Below, one piece after another: positions 15,387-23,586 of a DNA stretch of 64,000 bases. The translations under genes and the position numbers were made by a program. Positions within the stretch are counted from its first letter, which is position 1. Every line of letters begins with the position of its first letter. Under the pieces are notes generated by a model. That model saw only the letters and a list, made by a program, of their open reading frames with translations, did no database searches and was not told the origin of the DNA. The stretch is from JAJYSO01 sp964451785. GTDB lineage: Bacteria > Bacteroidota > Bacteroidia > Flavobacteriales > Flavobacteriaceae. The stretch covers positions 1 through 64,000 of the forward strand of contig CAYVJG010000004.1 of the NCBI GenBank assembly GCA_964451785.1, in the 5' to 3' direction.

Positions 15387-17927
15387 TTAAACTGCATTTC
15401 GACTGGCGTTGATATTGCCAAATAATGCACGGGTAACAATCTTTTCGTATAAGGGTTTATATTGATCGTCAGCCTTGACTTTTTGTAAGGCGTATTGTTG
15501 AATGGTCAACAGGGGTAAGACTATTTTTTCTCGCATCTTGATAGAAAGTTTTGAGAGGTTTTCATCTTCCATAAGCGTAGAATAGCCTGTCACTTCTAAT
15601 ATGAGTTGATGAGTTAACAAGTATTCTTGGTGTAAAATTTCCCAGAATGGTCCAAAGACAGGATCTTTTTTGAGGTACTGTGTCAAGGGGAAGTAAGTTT
15701 TACTCATCGACATCATACTGTTTTGAATAAGGGTTTTGAAGAATAAACAGTCTTTGTAGAGGCGTTTTAAATCTTCTAATTTACCTTGTTCTTTGAGGGT
15801 GTTTAAAGCGGTACCAACTCCATAATAACCTGGTACATTTTGCTTGAGCAAGCTCCAAGAACCCACAAAAGGAATGGCACGTAAATCTTCAAATACCAGT
15901 TTGCCATCACTGCGTTTAGTCGGTCGGCTACTGATATTAGTGCCGCCGTAATAACGCAAGGTGCTCACTTCTTCGAGATACGGAATAAATTGCGGATGTT
16001 CCTTTAAGGCTTTGTATTTTTGATAGCTATAATCTGCAAGGTTATTGAGTAAGCCGCGTTCCCAATCTTGAATAACCACTTGTTCTTTAGGCAAAACTTC
16101 TTTGGCTAGCCCTGAAGTTAACAGTTGTTCAAAGTTATAAGTAGCTTGATCTTTAGCGCCAAATACACTAGTGATGGTTTGCCCTTGAATAGTGAGTTCG
16201 AGCTGATGATTGGCGATACCTTTACCTTGAGAAGCGTAAAATTGGTGACTGCGGCCGCCACCGCGAGCTGGAGGACCACCACGACCATCAAAGAATACGG
16301 CTTCAATGTCATTAGATCGAGATACCCCTGTTAGTGTTTCTTTGGTGCAATAAATATCCCAATTAGCCTTGATACAGCCGGCATCTTTGGTGCCATCAGA
16401 GAAACCGAGCATAAAGTATTGTCGCATTTGACGGCGCTCGAGATGTGCCCGATATATCGGATGATTGTACAAAGTATGCATGGTGTTTTCAGCAGCTGTA
16501 AAGCCTTCGATAGTTTCGAAAAGCGGAATGATATCAAAGTCAATGTCCTCATCGCTGTAGCCACAATATTTAAACAAAGCATAGACATTGAGTACATCAT
16601 AAATATCTACACTCTCTGAAATGATGTAACGAAACACACTTCGCGGTCCATTTTGTTTTTTGATGGTTTTGAGCTGATAGATATTTTTAAGGGTATCACG
16701 TGTTAGTGAATCTTCATAATCTTCTGGATCTACTTGTAAAGATTTGTTGAGCATAAGCTCAAGCTTTTCATCTTGCTCTAAGGCGAAGTAATCTTTGTCA
16801 AATTCACGTTTAAAAATAGCTTGCATCGCCTTGTTGTGTACACGGATATTTTGACGGATATCCAAAGCGGCAAAGTGCAAACCAAAGAGATCTATTCGCC
16901 CTAGCAAATCTTCTACTTTATCGACAAACAAGCCGTTGTTGTTAATAACAAGCTGCTCGCGAATTTCGTGAAGGGCAGTTTTAAATTCAATTTCAGTTAA
17001 ATCGTATTGCCCTGAAAAGATGTTGTCATAAACACGTTGACTGATAGCCGCGAGTTGTTTATTAACCTTAGGAAAAGTGAGGCGTTTACGCAATTTTTTG
17101 AGGTGCTCGTAGTAAGATTTTAAAATAGCTTGTCGCAACTCTTCGGCTACTTTTTTGGTCATTTCGGCAGTGACATACGGGTTGCCATCGCGGTCGCCAC
17201 CCGGCCAAAATCCGAGTTGAAAAAGCTCGTGATTAATATCATCTTCATCTACGAGATCTTTGATGGAGTGGTATAGTTCACCTATCGTGTCGTAATAGAC
17301 ATAGCGCAAATAATAAATGATACTGCGCGCTTCATCATAAGGTGTAGGTTTTTCTTTATTGATAAAAGCGGTCATTCCTAGCTGTTGTAGCAGGGTGTCA
17401 ATTTTAGTAATATCGTCTTCACCAATACTCTTGCGCAGATCGTGTAAAATAGATTGAACTCCGTTGTTATAAAACTGGGTTGGGTGAGCAGTAAACACGA
17501 TTTTGACAGCAAAATTTTGTAAAGCTTCTTTAAACTCTTCGGTTTTGCCATTTCTGACCGCAATTTCATAGAGGTGTTTTACGGTGCCGGGATCTGTGGA
17601 AGAGTAGAATTTTGAGAAGGCTGAATCTTCAACACTGTCAAATAAAACCACTTGGCGTTCAACGTATTGAACGATTCTAAAAAGTAAATTTAAACGCTCT
17701 TCTTCGGTGGTTAATTTGGTGTGTTTGTTAAAAAAAACTTCTAAAAGTTCGGTAGGTGTCAATCCTGCTTCATAGCCAGCCTTGCTCTCTTCATATAAAA
17801 AGGGGAGGAGCATCCCAATATTAGACATCTTATCGTAGGGCAGGTTCATAAACAGTCGGTTATAAATCTGATATTTATTGGTTACCAGTTGTCTGAACTT
17901 TTCTTCTTCACGTGTCTGTTTTGTCAT
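15387..17927 (-). CDS. ppc: Phosphoenolpyruvate carboxylase
   Basis: An 846-residue PEP carboxylase, which makes oxaloacetate from PEP and bicarbonate to refill the citric acid cycle. The catalytic-histidine motif is FTAHPTQ (145-151). The second motif reads FSDGTKDAG where most enzymes have YSDSxKDAG. The glycine-rich loop is DGRGGPPARGGGRSH in place of HGRGGxxGRGGxP. FWPGGDRDGNP is intact. The differences are concentrated in the PEP-binding loops. I regard them as a lineage variant because the key His, Arg and Lys positions remain. It has a terminator downstream. The ATG at 17927 begins MTKQTREEEK. Confidence 0.93.
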   Translation of the reverse strand: MTKQTREEEKFRQLVTNKYQIYNRLFMNLPYDKMSNIGMLLPFLYEESKAGYEAGLTPTELLEVFFNKHTKLTTEEERLNLLFRIVQYVERQVVLFDSVEDSAFSKFYSSTDPGTVKHLYEIAVRNGKTEEFKEALQNFAVKIVFTAHPTQFYNNGVQSILHDLRKSIGEDDITKIDTLLQQLGMTAFINKEKPTPYDEARSIIYYLRYVYYDTIGELYHSIKDLVDEDDINHELFQLGFWPGGDRDGNPYVTAEMTKKVAEELRQAILKSYYEHLKKLRKRLTFPKVNKQLAAISQRVYDNIFSGQYDLTEIEFKTALHEIREQLVINNNGLFVDKVEDLLGRIDLFGLHFAALDIRQNIRVHNKAMQAIFKREFDKDYFALEQDEKLELMLNKSLQVDPEDYEDSLTRDTLKNIYQLKTIKKQNGPRSVFRYIISESVDIYDVLNVYALFKYCGYSDEDIDFDIIPLFETIEGFTAAENTMHTLYNHPIYRAHLERRQMRQYFMLGFSDGTKDAGCIKANWDIYCTKETLTGVSRSNDIEAVFFDGRGGPPARGGGRSHQFYASQGKGIANHQLELTIQGQTITSVFGAKDQATYNFEQLLTSGLAKEVLPKEQVVIQDWERGLLNNLADYSYQKYKALKEHPQFIPYLEEVSTLRYYGGTNISSRPTKRSDGKLVFEDLRAIPFVGSWSLLKQNVPGYYGVGTALNTLKEQGKLEDLKRLYKDCLFFKTLIQNSMMSMSKTYFPLTQYLKKDPVFGPFWEILHQEYLLTHQLILEVTGYSTLMEDENLSKLSIKMREKIVLPLLTIQQYALQKVKADDQYKPLYEKIVTRALFGNINASRNAV

Positions 17928-18054
17928 GTTGATTAACTAAGTATGATTATTTTCGATTAAAGTACAATATATTTATGAGGTAATAAAGTAAAAAATTAAT
18001 TTTAACATTATAAATGTAAAAATAAAAAGTTATTTTTAAAATAAATGAGTATAA

Positions 18055-18082
18055 AAAAACTCCTCAAAGTAGAGGAGTTTTT
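18055..18082 (-). terminator. Hairpin terminator of the nagB fusion gene
   Basis: An 11-bp perfect stem (18055-18065 with 18072-18082) with a 6-base loop and a preceding A-run (U-tail on the minus strand), 29 bases past the stop codon. Confidence 0.8.
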
Positions 18083-18110
18083 AAAAATATGTGGTATAAG
18101 GAAGAATCCT

Positions 18111-20033
18111 TTAGTAGTCGTAACGTACAAAAGCTTCGAGTGCGGCGTATTGCGGCAAGCCGAGTTTGTCATAAGTTTCGGCAGTTTGCGCGTTGCGTTC
18201 TTCAGCACGTTGCCAGAACTCACGTGAATCGGCTCCTTGGAAAGGAACGGCATCTTTTTGAGACTGGTGAATGAAGATGGCGTTTCGTTTTTGAATCACT
18301 TGGTCAGGTGTCATTGGGATAGCCATTTCAATTTCGTGTGGCGCAAATTCTTGCCAAGCTCCGCGGTAAAGCCATAGCCAGCAATCGTCCATAAACGGTT
18401 CTTTTTTCAAGCGTTTTAAGGCTTCAAAAATAATATCTAAACAAACTTTGTGTGTGCCATGTGGATCAGCGAGGTCACCAGCAGCAAAGATTTGATGAGG
18501 TTTGATTTCAGTAATCAAATCCATCACGATTTTAACATCGGCTTCGCTTGGTGGATTTTTCTCAATTTTACCAGTTTCGTAGAACGGTAAGTTTAAGAAA
18601 TGTGCATGATCGTCTTTTAAGCCCACGTGGCGACAAACGCCGCGCGCTTCACCAACGCGAATCAAGCCTTTGATAGCACGAATTTCAGGTGAATCAATAT
18701 CGTTTTCTTTTTTGTTTTTTAAATATTCACGAGCTTCGGCTGCAATTTTTTGACTTTGTTTGTTGTCAATTTTAAAGAGGTCACCAAAACCTGTAGCGAA
18801 ATCTAAAAAGCGTGATACAAATTCGTCACCAACGGCAATGTTTCCTGAGGTTTGGTAAGCGACGTGTACTTCGTGTCCTTGTTCGTGTAAGCGGAAAAAG
18901 GTACCACCCATAGAGATGATGTCATCATCAGGATGAGGAGAGAAGATCAACACGCGTTTGTGTTCAGGTGTAGAACGTTCAGGGTGTCCAGGGATTTCAA
19001 CATTAGGTTTACCACCCGGCCATCCGGTGATGGCGCGTTTCATGCCGTTAAACACCATTAAGTTGATGTCATAAGAGCTACCGTGTTCTACTAAAAGTTC
19101 GCTTAAACCGTGATTGGCATAATCGCGATTGGTGAGCATCAAAATTGGTTTTTCGAGCTCAAGAGCCATTGTGCAAACGGCTTTGCGAATCAATTTTTCA
19201 TCCCATTCACAAGCTCCGGTTAACCATGGAGATTCAAAACGGGTTAATTTTTCAGCAGCTTGTTCATCTAATACAAATAAGCAATCGTCGTGTTGTTGTA
19301 AGAGAGAAGCCGGAATGCGTTCAGAGGAGTTGCCTTCAACAGCTTCGCGAATGACAGGAGCTTTGTGTTGCCCCCAAGCCATCAATACAATTTTTTTAGC
19401 GTTTAAGATGGTTTTAATACCCATGGTGATGGCTAAGCGCGGTACTTTGGCCATGCTAGGGAAAAAGTGTGAGTTGGCTAAACGCGTTTCATTGTCTAAT
19501 GCGATTAAACGCGTAGTCGAATTTTTTAAAGAACCAGGTTCGTTAAATCCGATGTGACCGTTTGAACCGATTCCTAAAATTTGGAGGTCGATTCCACCGG
19601 CAGCTTCAATTTGTTGCTCATATTTTGCACAGAAAGCTTTCATTTTATCTTTAGCTACTGTTCCATCAGGAATATGAGTGTTTTTAGGATCTATGTCGAC
19701 ATGATCAAAAAGTTGTTCTTGCATAAACCTGTAGTAACTGGTTTGTGCTTCACGAGACATAGGATAATATTCATCGAGGTTAAAGGTGATGACATTTTTA
19801 AAGCTCAAACCTTCTTCACGATGCATGCGTACCAATTCAGCATACATTGATTTAGGGGTAGAACCTGTAGCTAATCCGAGTACACAAGTTGTTCCTGCAG
19901 CTTGTTTCTCTTTGATTAAATCAGCAATAATTTGAGCTACTGCTACAGCGCCATCATTAGCGTTTTGATGCACTTCAATCGGGATGCGCTCAAAACTATC
20001 TATCAAATCTATTTGAGCCTCTTGATCAGTCAT
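18111..20033 (-). CDS. nagB: Glucosamine-6-phosphate deaminase fused to a PIG-L/LmbE deacetylase-like domain
   Basis: A 640-residue two-domain protein. Residues about 20-280 are NagB, which converts glucosamine-6-phosphate to fructose-6-phosphate and ammonia: LGLATGSTP (52-60), FNLDEYYP (84-91), GIGSNGHIGFNEPG (154-167). Residues about 355-640 are a PIG-L/LmbE domain with zinc-binding HPDDDIISMGG (367-377) and a later GDLADPHGTHK. PIG-L enzymes remove N-acetyl groups from GlcNAc-type sugars, so the fusion could join deacetylation to deamination; this is inference. A TTG-N20-TAACTTTG promoter precedes it and a terminator follows, so it is monocistronic. The fusion is widespread in Bacteroidota. 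Confidence 0.92.
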   Translation of the reverse strand: MTDQEAQIDLIDSFERIPIEVHQNANDGAVAVAQIIADLIKEKQAAGTTCVLGLATGSTPKSMYAELVRMHREEGLSFKNVITFNLDEYYPMSREAQTSYYRFMQEQLFDHVDIDPKNTHIPDGTVAKDKMKAFCAKYEQQIEAAGGIDLQILGIGSNGHIGFNEPGSLKNSTTRLIALDNETRLANSHFFPSMAKVPRLAITMGIKTILNAKKIVLMAWGQHKAPVIREAVEGNSSERIPASLLQQHDDCLFVLDEQAAEKLTRFESPWLTGACEWDEKLIRKAVCTMALELEKPILMLTNRDYANHGLSELLVEHGSSYDINLMVFNGMKRAITGWPGGKPNVEIPGHPERSTPEHKRVLIFSPHPDDDIISMGGTFFRLHEQGHEVHVAYQTSGNIAVGDEFVSRFLDFATGFGDLFKIDNKQSQKIAAEAREYLKNKKENDIDSPEIRAIKGLIRVGEARGVCRHVGLKDDHAHFLNLPFYETGKIEKNPPSEADVKIVMDLITEIKPHQIFAAGDLADPHGTHKVCLDIIFEALKRLKKEPFMDDCWLWLYRGAWQEFAPHEIEMAIPMTPDQVIQKRNAIFIHQSQKDAVPFQGADSREFWQRAEERNAQTAETYDKLGLPQYAALEAFVRYDY

Positions 20034-20066
20034 AATTTTTGTTTTTTAGTTTCAAAAATGATTCTT

Positions 20067-20097
20067 CAAAGTTAAGCTTATTTAAATTTTGATGCAA
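20067..20097 (-). promoter_or_regulatory. Promoter of nagB (TTG-N20-TAACTTTG)
   Basis: Minus strand: TTG at 20095-20097, 20 bases, then TAACTTTG at 20067-20074, with the ATG 34 bases further on. It is one of the best Bacteroidota sigma-A matches in the window. Confidence 0.6.
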
Positions 20098-20136
20098 ATA
20101 TTTTTTTTTAACGAAATGTTAATAATTGAATCTTAA

Positions 20137-20550
20137 TTACTTTTTGAATACTTCATCGGGCTTTGTAAATGCTTTAAATTCGATAGCATTTTTACTAAAA
20201 TCTAAAATAAACATGCTGTGTTGCTCCCCTGCTTCTCCTTTATAGCGGATTTGTGGCGGAATGATGAAAGGAATTTGAGCCAATTCTAATCGTTGTTGGA
20301 TAATTTTAAAGCTGTCGAGTGGAAGAATACAACCAAAATGAGGAATAGGAACGGCAATTTGATCAACACGTCCACAATAGTCAGGTTCGGGAATTTGTGA
20401 GGCGAGGTGTGCAGATAATTGGTGACCGAAAAAATCAAAATCAATCCAAGTGTCGGTTGAGCGGCCTTCTTTACAGCCTAATATATCAATGTAAAATTGT
20501 CGCGTAGAGGGGAGGTCCTTTACCTTAAAACTATAGTGAAATGGAGACAT
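20137..20550 (-). CDS. VOC (glyoxalase/dioxygenase superfamily) protein
   Basis: A protein of about 137 residues with the paired beta-alpha-beta-beta-beta modules of the vicinal oxygen chelate fold: FHYSFKVKDLPSTRQFYIDILGC at the N-terminus and FILDFSKNAIEFKAF near the C-terminus. The second-module E of AIEFKAF and an early H are plausible metal ligands. I start at the ATG at 20550 (MSPFHYSFKV); the longer frame adds 15 residues with no family resemblance. Substrate unknown; annotation transfer in this family is unreliable. Confidence 0.75.
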   Translation of the reverse strand: MSPFHYSFKVKDLPSTRQFYIDILGCKEGRSTDTWIDFDFFGHQLSAHLASQIPEPDYCGRVDQIAVPIPHFGCILPLDSFKIIQQRLELAQIPFIIPPQIRYKGEAGEQHSMFILDFSKNAIEFKAFTKPDEVFKK

Positions 20551-20738
20551 TAGTTTTTTTACTAAATTACAAATGAAAGCACAGTTGTAAGACAAAACGT
20601 TTAAAAAATTAAAATAAAATTTTTGATATAGAAAAAAATCACTAACTTTAAGTGACGGTCAAATAGTTGGTTGTCTAAAGGTAATGGTGCGTGTAATTAA
20701 GAGATGATGACCAGAGAATAGTGAATATTATTGCTTAA

Positions 20739-21179
20739 ATGAACGGTGTTATGGTAGAGTTAAACGATAAAATGATAGCACGTATTCTAGCCGATTTTGA
20801 AAAAGGCTACAGGGTGTTTGTGCATAAAACTACTGGTGAAAAGTTGAGTTTTCCGAATCCTCAAAAACATCCGGCTTATACCATTAATATGGAAGATTGG
20901 AAAACGGAATTGCAAATCTTGAATCAAAACAGACCCGATTTTGAAGAGATTCAAGATTGGAGTGAAGGCGTTGTATTTGAAATCATGGAAGAGTTTGCTG
21001 AGCAGATTTATGACAACAGGGCTTTAAAAGGAGAGTTGCTAGTGGCTTTGAGTCACTCCAATCCCTTGTCGCGCTTTAAATATGTTATAGATGATTCGGG
21101 CAATTATGCACAGCGATGGGAAGCTTATAAACAGAGGCGACAAGTAGAGTTGATTTACAAATTTTGGGAAGATAAATAA
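20739..21179 (+). CDS. UPF0158 family protein
   Basis: A 146-residue cytoplasmic protein. The C-terminal half fits UPF0158: an acidic run (EEIQDWSEGVVFEIMEEFAEQI), then LSHSNPLSRFKYVIDDSGNYAQRWEAYK, which matches the family pattern of F-K-x-x-L/I followed by R-W-x-x-Y/F. No enzyme motif, signal or membrane helix is visible and the function is unknown. The ATG at 20739 or the one 12 bases later could be used. It is followed by the palindrome-rich gap. Confidence 0.65.
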   Translation: MNGVMVELNDKMIARILADFEKGYRVFVHKTTGEKLSFPNPQKHPAYTINMEDWKTELQILNQNRPDFEEIQDWSEGVVFEIMEEFAEQIYDNRALKGELLVALSHSNPLSRFKYVIDDSGNYAQRWEAYKQRRQVELIYKFWEDK

Positions 21180-21589
21180 TTCGCTGAAATTTCGAAAGAA
21201 GGTAATAAATGAGAAATTAGGAGGTTGTGTATTTGGATGTGTAATATTGTATACTTGATAACCCGCCATATATTAAATTTGCAACTAATAACAACCTGTA
21301 CACTCCTTTTATATTGAATACCCTTCGGGGTTCAGTAGGTGTAAGTCTACCTTAGCCTGCACTGCACTTCGTTTGTACAGGGTTAATCACATTAAAGGTC
21401 TCCGACCTTTTAAAGCATACTCCTGTTTATGGTTATAGCTAATCCTATAATGGTTGAAATATGATTAACCCCGAGTGTAACTCGGGGCACTGAGATTACC
21501 ATGCTTTACAGAACAACGAAGTAATTCAACAATGAAGATGAGGTAGAATAATTCCGAAACTTGAGTAATTCATTATAATCCTGTTATTT
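21180..21589. repeat. Palindrome-rich intergenic region (REP-like cluster)
   Basis: This gap of about 410 bases has no gene but several short palindromes: CCCTTCGGGG (21321-21330), TAGGTGTAAGTCTACCTTA (21336-21354), AAAGGTCTCCGACCTTT (21394-21410) and CCCCGAGTGTAACTCGGGG (21469-21487). The style of successive small hairpins with varied words matches the duplicated array at 57879-58349. It resembles REP/BIME arrays maintained by REP-associated transposases, but no transposase is present in this window. Confidence 0.5.
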
Positions 21590-21593
21590 TAAC

Positions 21594-21624
21594 TTGGTCT
21601 AATTAAGGGAGTGGCTTATCTTTG
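21594..21624 (+). promoter_or_regulatory. Promoter of the ChaN-like gene (TTG-N20-TATCTTTG)
   Basis: TTG at 21594-21596, 20 bases, then TATCTTTG at 21617-21624, with the ATG at 21641. It matches the Bacteroidota consensus and implies a very short leader. Confidence 0.6.
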
Positions 21625-21640
21625 GCTCAAAATCTGAACT

Positions 21641-22540
21641 ATGAAAAAAATAGGGCTATTGTTCCTGTTGTGGTGTTTTACTGTGGGCACGCAAGCACAA
21701 GAACTCAAAGCGTATCAAATTTACAATCAATCAGGCGAGGCGGTCAATTTTGGCCAAATGGCAAAAGCACTCAAAGATTATGATGTGGTGCTCTTTGGTG
21801 AGTTTCACAATAATTCGATTAATCACTGGCTTGAATTGCAGCTTACCAAAGCGCTTTACGAACTTAAAGGCGACAAATTAATCTTGGGCGCTGAAATGTT
21901 TGAACGCGATAATCAAGCACAAGTCGATGCTTATCTGGCTGGTCAACTCGATGAAAAGCAACTCGAAAAAGAAGCGCGTTTATGGGATAACTTTCATACA
22001 GATTATAAACCTTTATTAGATTTTGCACGTGACCACGAGTTGAATTTTATCGCCACCAACGTGCCGCGACGTTACGCTTCTATGGTGGCGCATAACGGTC
22101 TTGACACCCTAGATGCTCTACCGAAAGCAGAAAAAGAATTTATAGCAAACTTACCCATTACAGTCGATTTGCAAACGCCGGGTTATCAAGCTATGGTCGA
22201 TATGCTTAAAAAACACAATGGCATGGGGATGAAACCTGATGATTTTGTAGCGGCTCAAGCCGTTAAAGACGCCACTATGGCTGAGTCGATTCGCAAGGCT
22301 TTACACAGAGGTTTCTTAGTGTTTAAAACCCACCAATTGTTGTTGCATTACAACGGAAATTACCACAGTAAAGACTTTGGCGGCATTTATTGGCACCTTA
22401 AACACAGAAAGAAAAACTTAAAAGTCGCTTCTATCAGCATTGTCAAATCTAACGGTCAGACCTTAGCCTTTCCAACAAAAGACTATATCCCAACTCAATT
22501 TACCATTGTCATCCCTAAAGATATGACCTTGACGTATTAA
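21641..22540 (+). CDS. ChaN-like (DUF399) exported protein
   Basis: A 299-residue protein with a signal peptide (MKKIGLLFLLWCFTVGTQAQ, cleavage near residue 19-20). The ChaN/EreA-ChaN-like signature VLFGEFHNNSINHWLEL is at about residues 49-65, with GAEMFERDNQ and a late HRGFLVFKTHQLLLHYNGNYHSKD. Campylobacter ChaN binds cofacial haem and is linked to iron uptake, but here no TonB receptor or haem gene is adjacent, so haem binding is only a family expectation. It has its own promoter and a terminator, and is thus monocistronic. Confidence 0.85.
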   Translation: MKKIGLLFLLWCFTVGTQAQELKAYQIYNQSGEAVNFGQMAKALKDYDVVLFGEFHNNSINHWLELQLTKALYELKGDKLILGAEMFERDNQAQVDAYLAGQLDEKQLEKEARLWDNFHTDYKPLLDFARDHELNFIATNVPRRYASMVAHNGLDTLDALPKAEKEFIANLPITVDLQTPGYQAMVDMLKKHNGMGMKPDDFVAAQAVKDATMAESIRKALHRGFLVFKTHQLLLHYNGNYHSKDFGGIYWHLKHRKKNLKVASISIVKSNGQTLAFPTKDYIPTQFTIVIPKDMTLTY

Positions 22541-22564
22541 GCGAGAGCTAAAGAAAATAAGTTT

Positions 22565-22598
22565 AAAGCCACTGTAGTTTATTAGCTATAGTGGCTTT
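22565..22598 (+). terminator. Hairpin terminator of the ChaN-like gene
   Basis: A 13-bp stem (22565-22577 with 22586-22598, one G-U) followed by T-rich sequence, 24 bases past the stop. Confidence 0.8.
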
Positions 22599-22621
22599 TT
22601 TGATTTAGTTAACTAAACCGA

Positions 22622-22650
22622 TTGTATTGTTAAATTTTTTAGTATATTTG
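22622..22650 (+). promoter_or_regulatory. Promoter of the broken lipoprotein gene (TTG-N18-TATATTTG)
   Basis: TTG at 22622-22624, 18 bases, TATATTTG at 22643-22650, with the ATG at 22676. The promoter looks intact although the gene is frameshifted. Confidence 0.55.
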
Positions 22651-22675
22651 GTTAAAATATTTAAAATAAAGCATT

Positions 22676-23575
22676 ATGTCTAACTTTACACCACCCGCCA
22701 CACATCGGGTGTCGCGTATTTTTCTAAGCATTTTTTTTATCAATTTGGTAGCAATATTGAGCTTGAGTTGTGAATCCAATTCAGGTGAAGTGCTTTCAAC
22801 GACTTCAAATTCTGTGAAGGCTACAAGTTTATATTACACCGAGATGCAAAAAATTCCTGACATTCCTCAAGAAGAGTTAAATGCTTATTTGCTGGAAGTT
22901 TCCTCGCGTTTTATTAAGAACCTAGATATAAATGAATCTAGGAAAGCCACTTATTTGACAAATATATCGGGTACCTTAATTTAGTGATGCAGCGAAATTG
23001 TATTTTGAAATTACAAAGGAGGGAAGAAATGAGATTAAATCAGGACCTGACAAGGAAATGATTCATACAACAGCATCTGCTGCTGCTTACCAACCAAAAT
23101 TTACAGTTATAAACATGAGTAATTGTCCAATTATTATACGGTATTTATAAAGACGCAGATGGGAGATTGTAATCATTTAGGAACCACATATTATACAATT
23201 GATGACCTCATACAGGCTCCTGTGGGAACTACTACTTATTTAAATGGATTTGCTTCTTTTGGCAATCATACCTGGTATCCTACTTATGAATCTACTCAAG
23301 ATCTAGTCAATCAAGGACTCACAGCCTATTATTATAGTGTGAAATATGAAGTAGGCACAAATTGCTCAAATATTTCGATAGGGCTTTGTGGGGCTGCTCA
23401 AGGGACATCTCACACTCAGCAGTGTCAAGGTTGTTCAGGAAGCGCATCGTTTTATACAGCTACTATAACGCCAAGTGTTTCTATTGATCCTATTGCAGGC
23501 GATACGATTTACTCAAATCCGGAGTCAACATCAGAACTCGATCAGGATATGTTGTTATTTATAGTTGAAAATTAA
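22676..23575 (+). pseudogene. Lipoprotein gene interrupted by two compensating frameshifts
   Basis: Three consecutive open segments in two frames read as one protein of about 299 residues. Segment 1 (22676-22984) has a lipoprotein signal (hydrophobic about 15-31, SLSC) and stops at TAG. Removing one T from the AATTTAG at 22979-22984 continues into segment 2 (from 22986: DAAKLYFEITKEG... to VINMSN at about 23123). One missing base near 23121-23127 would then restore segment 1's frame, giving SNYYTVFIKTQMG through to 23575. The C-terminal part is cysteine-bearing (CSNISIGLC, QQCQGC). No family recognised. It is either a decaying gene or one with two sequence errors. The SBBP protein gene starts 11 bases later. 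Confidence 0.65.
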
Positions 23576-23586
23576 ATTTTTGAATT

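Noticed and set aside
22979..22990. Programmed ribosomal frameshifting in the broken lipoprotein gene
   Set aside because: No slippery heptamer with a downstream stem is visible, and a second opposite shift would also be needed 140 bases later; indels or errors are simpler.
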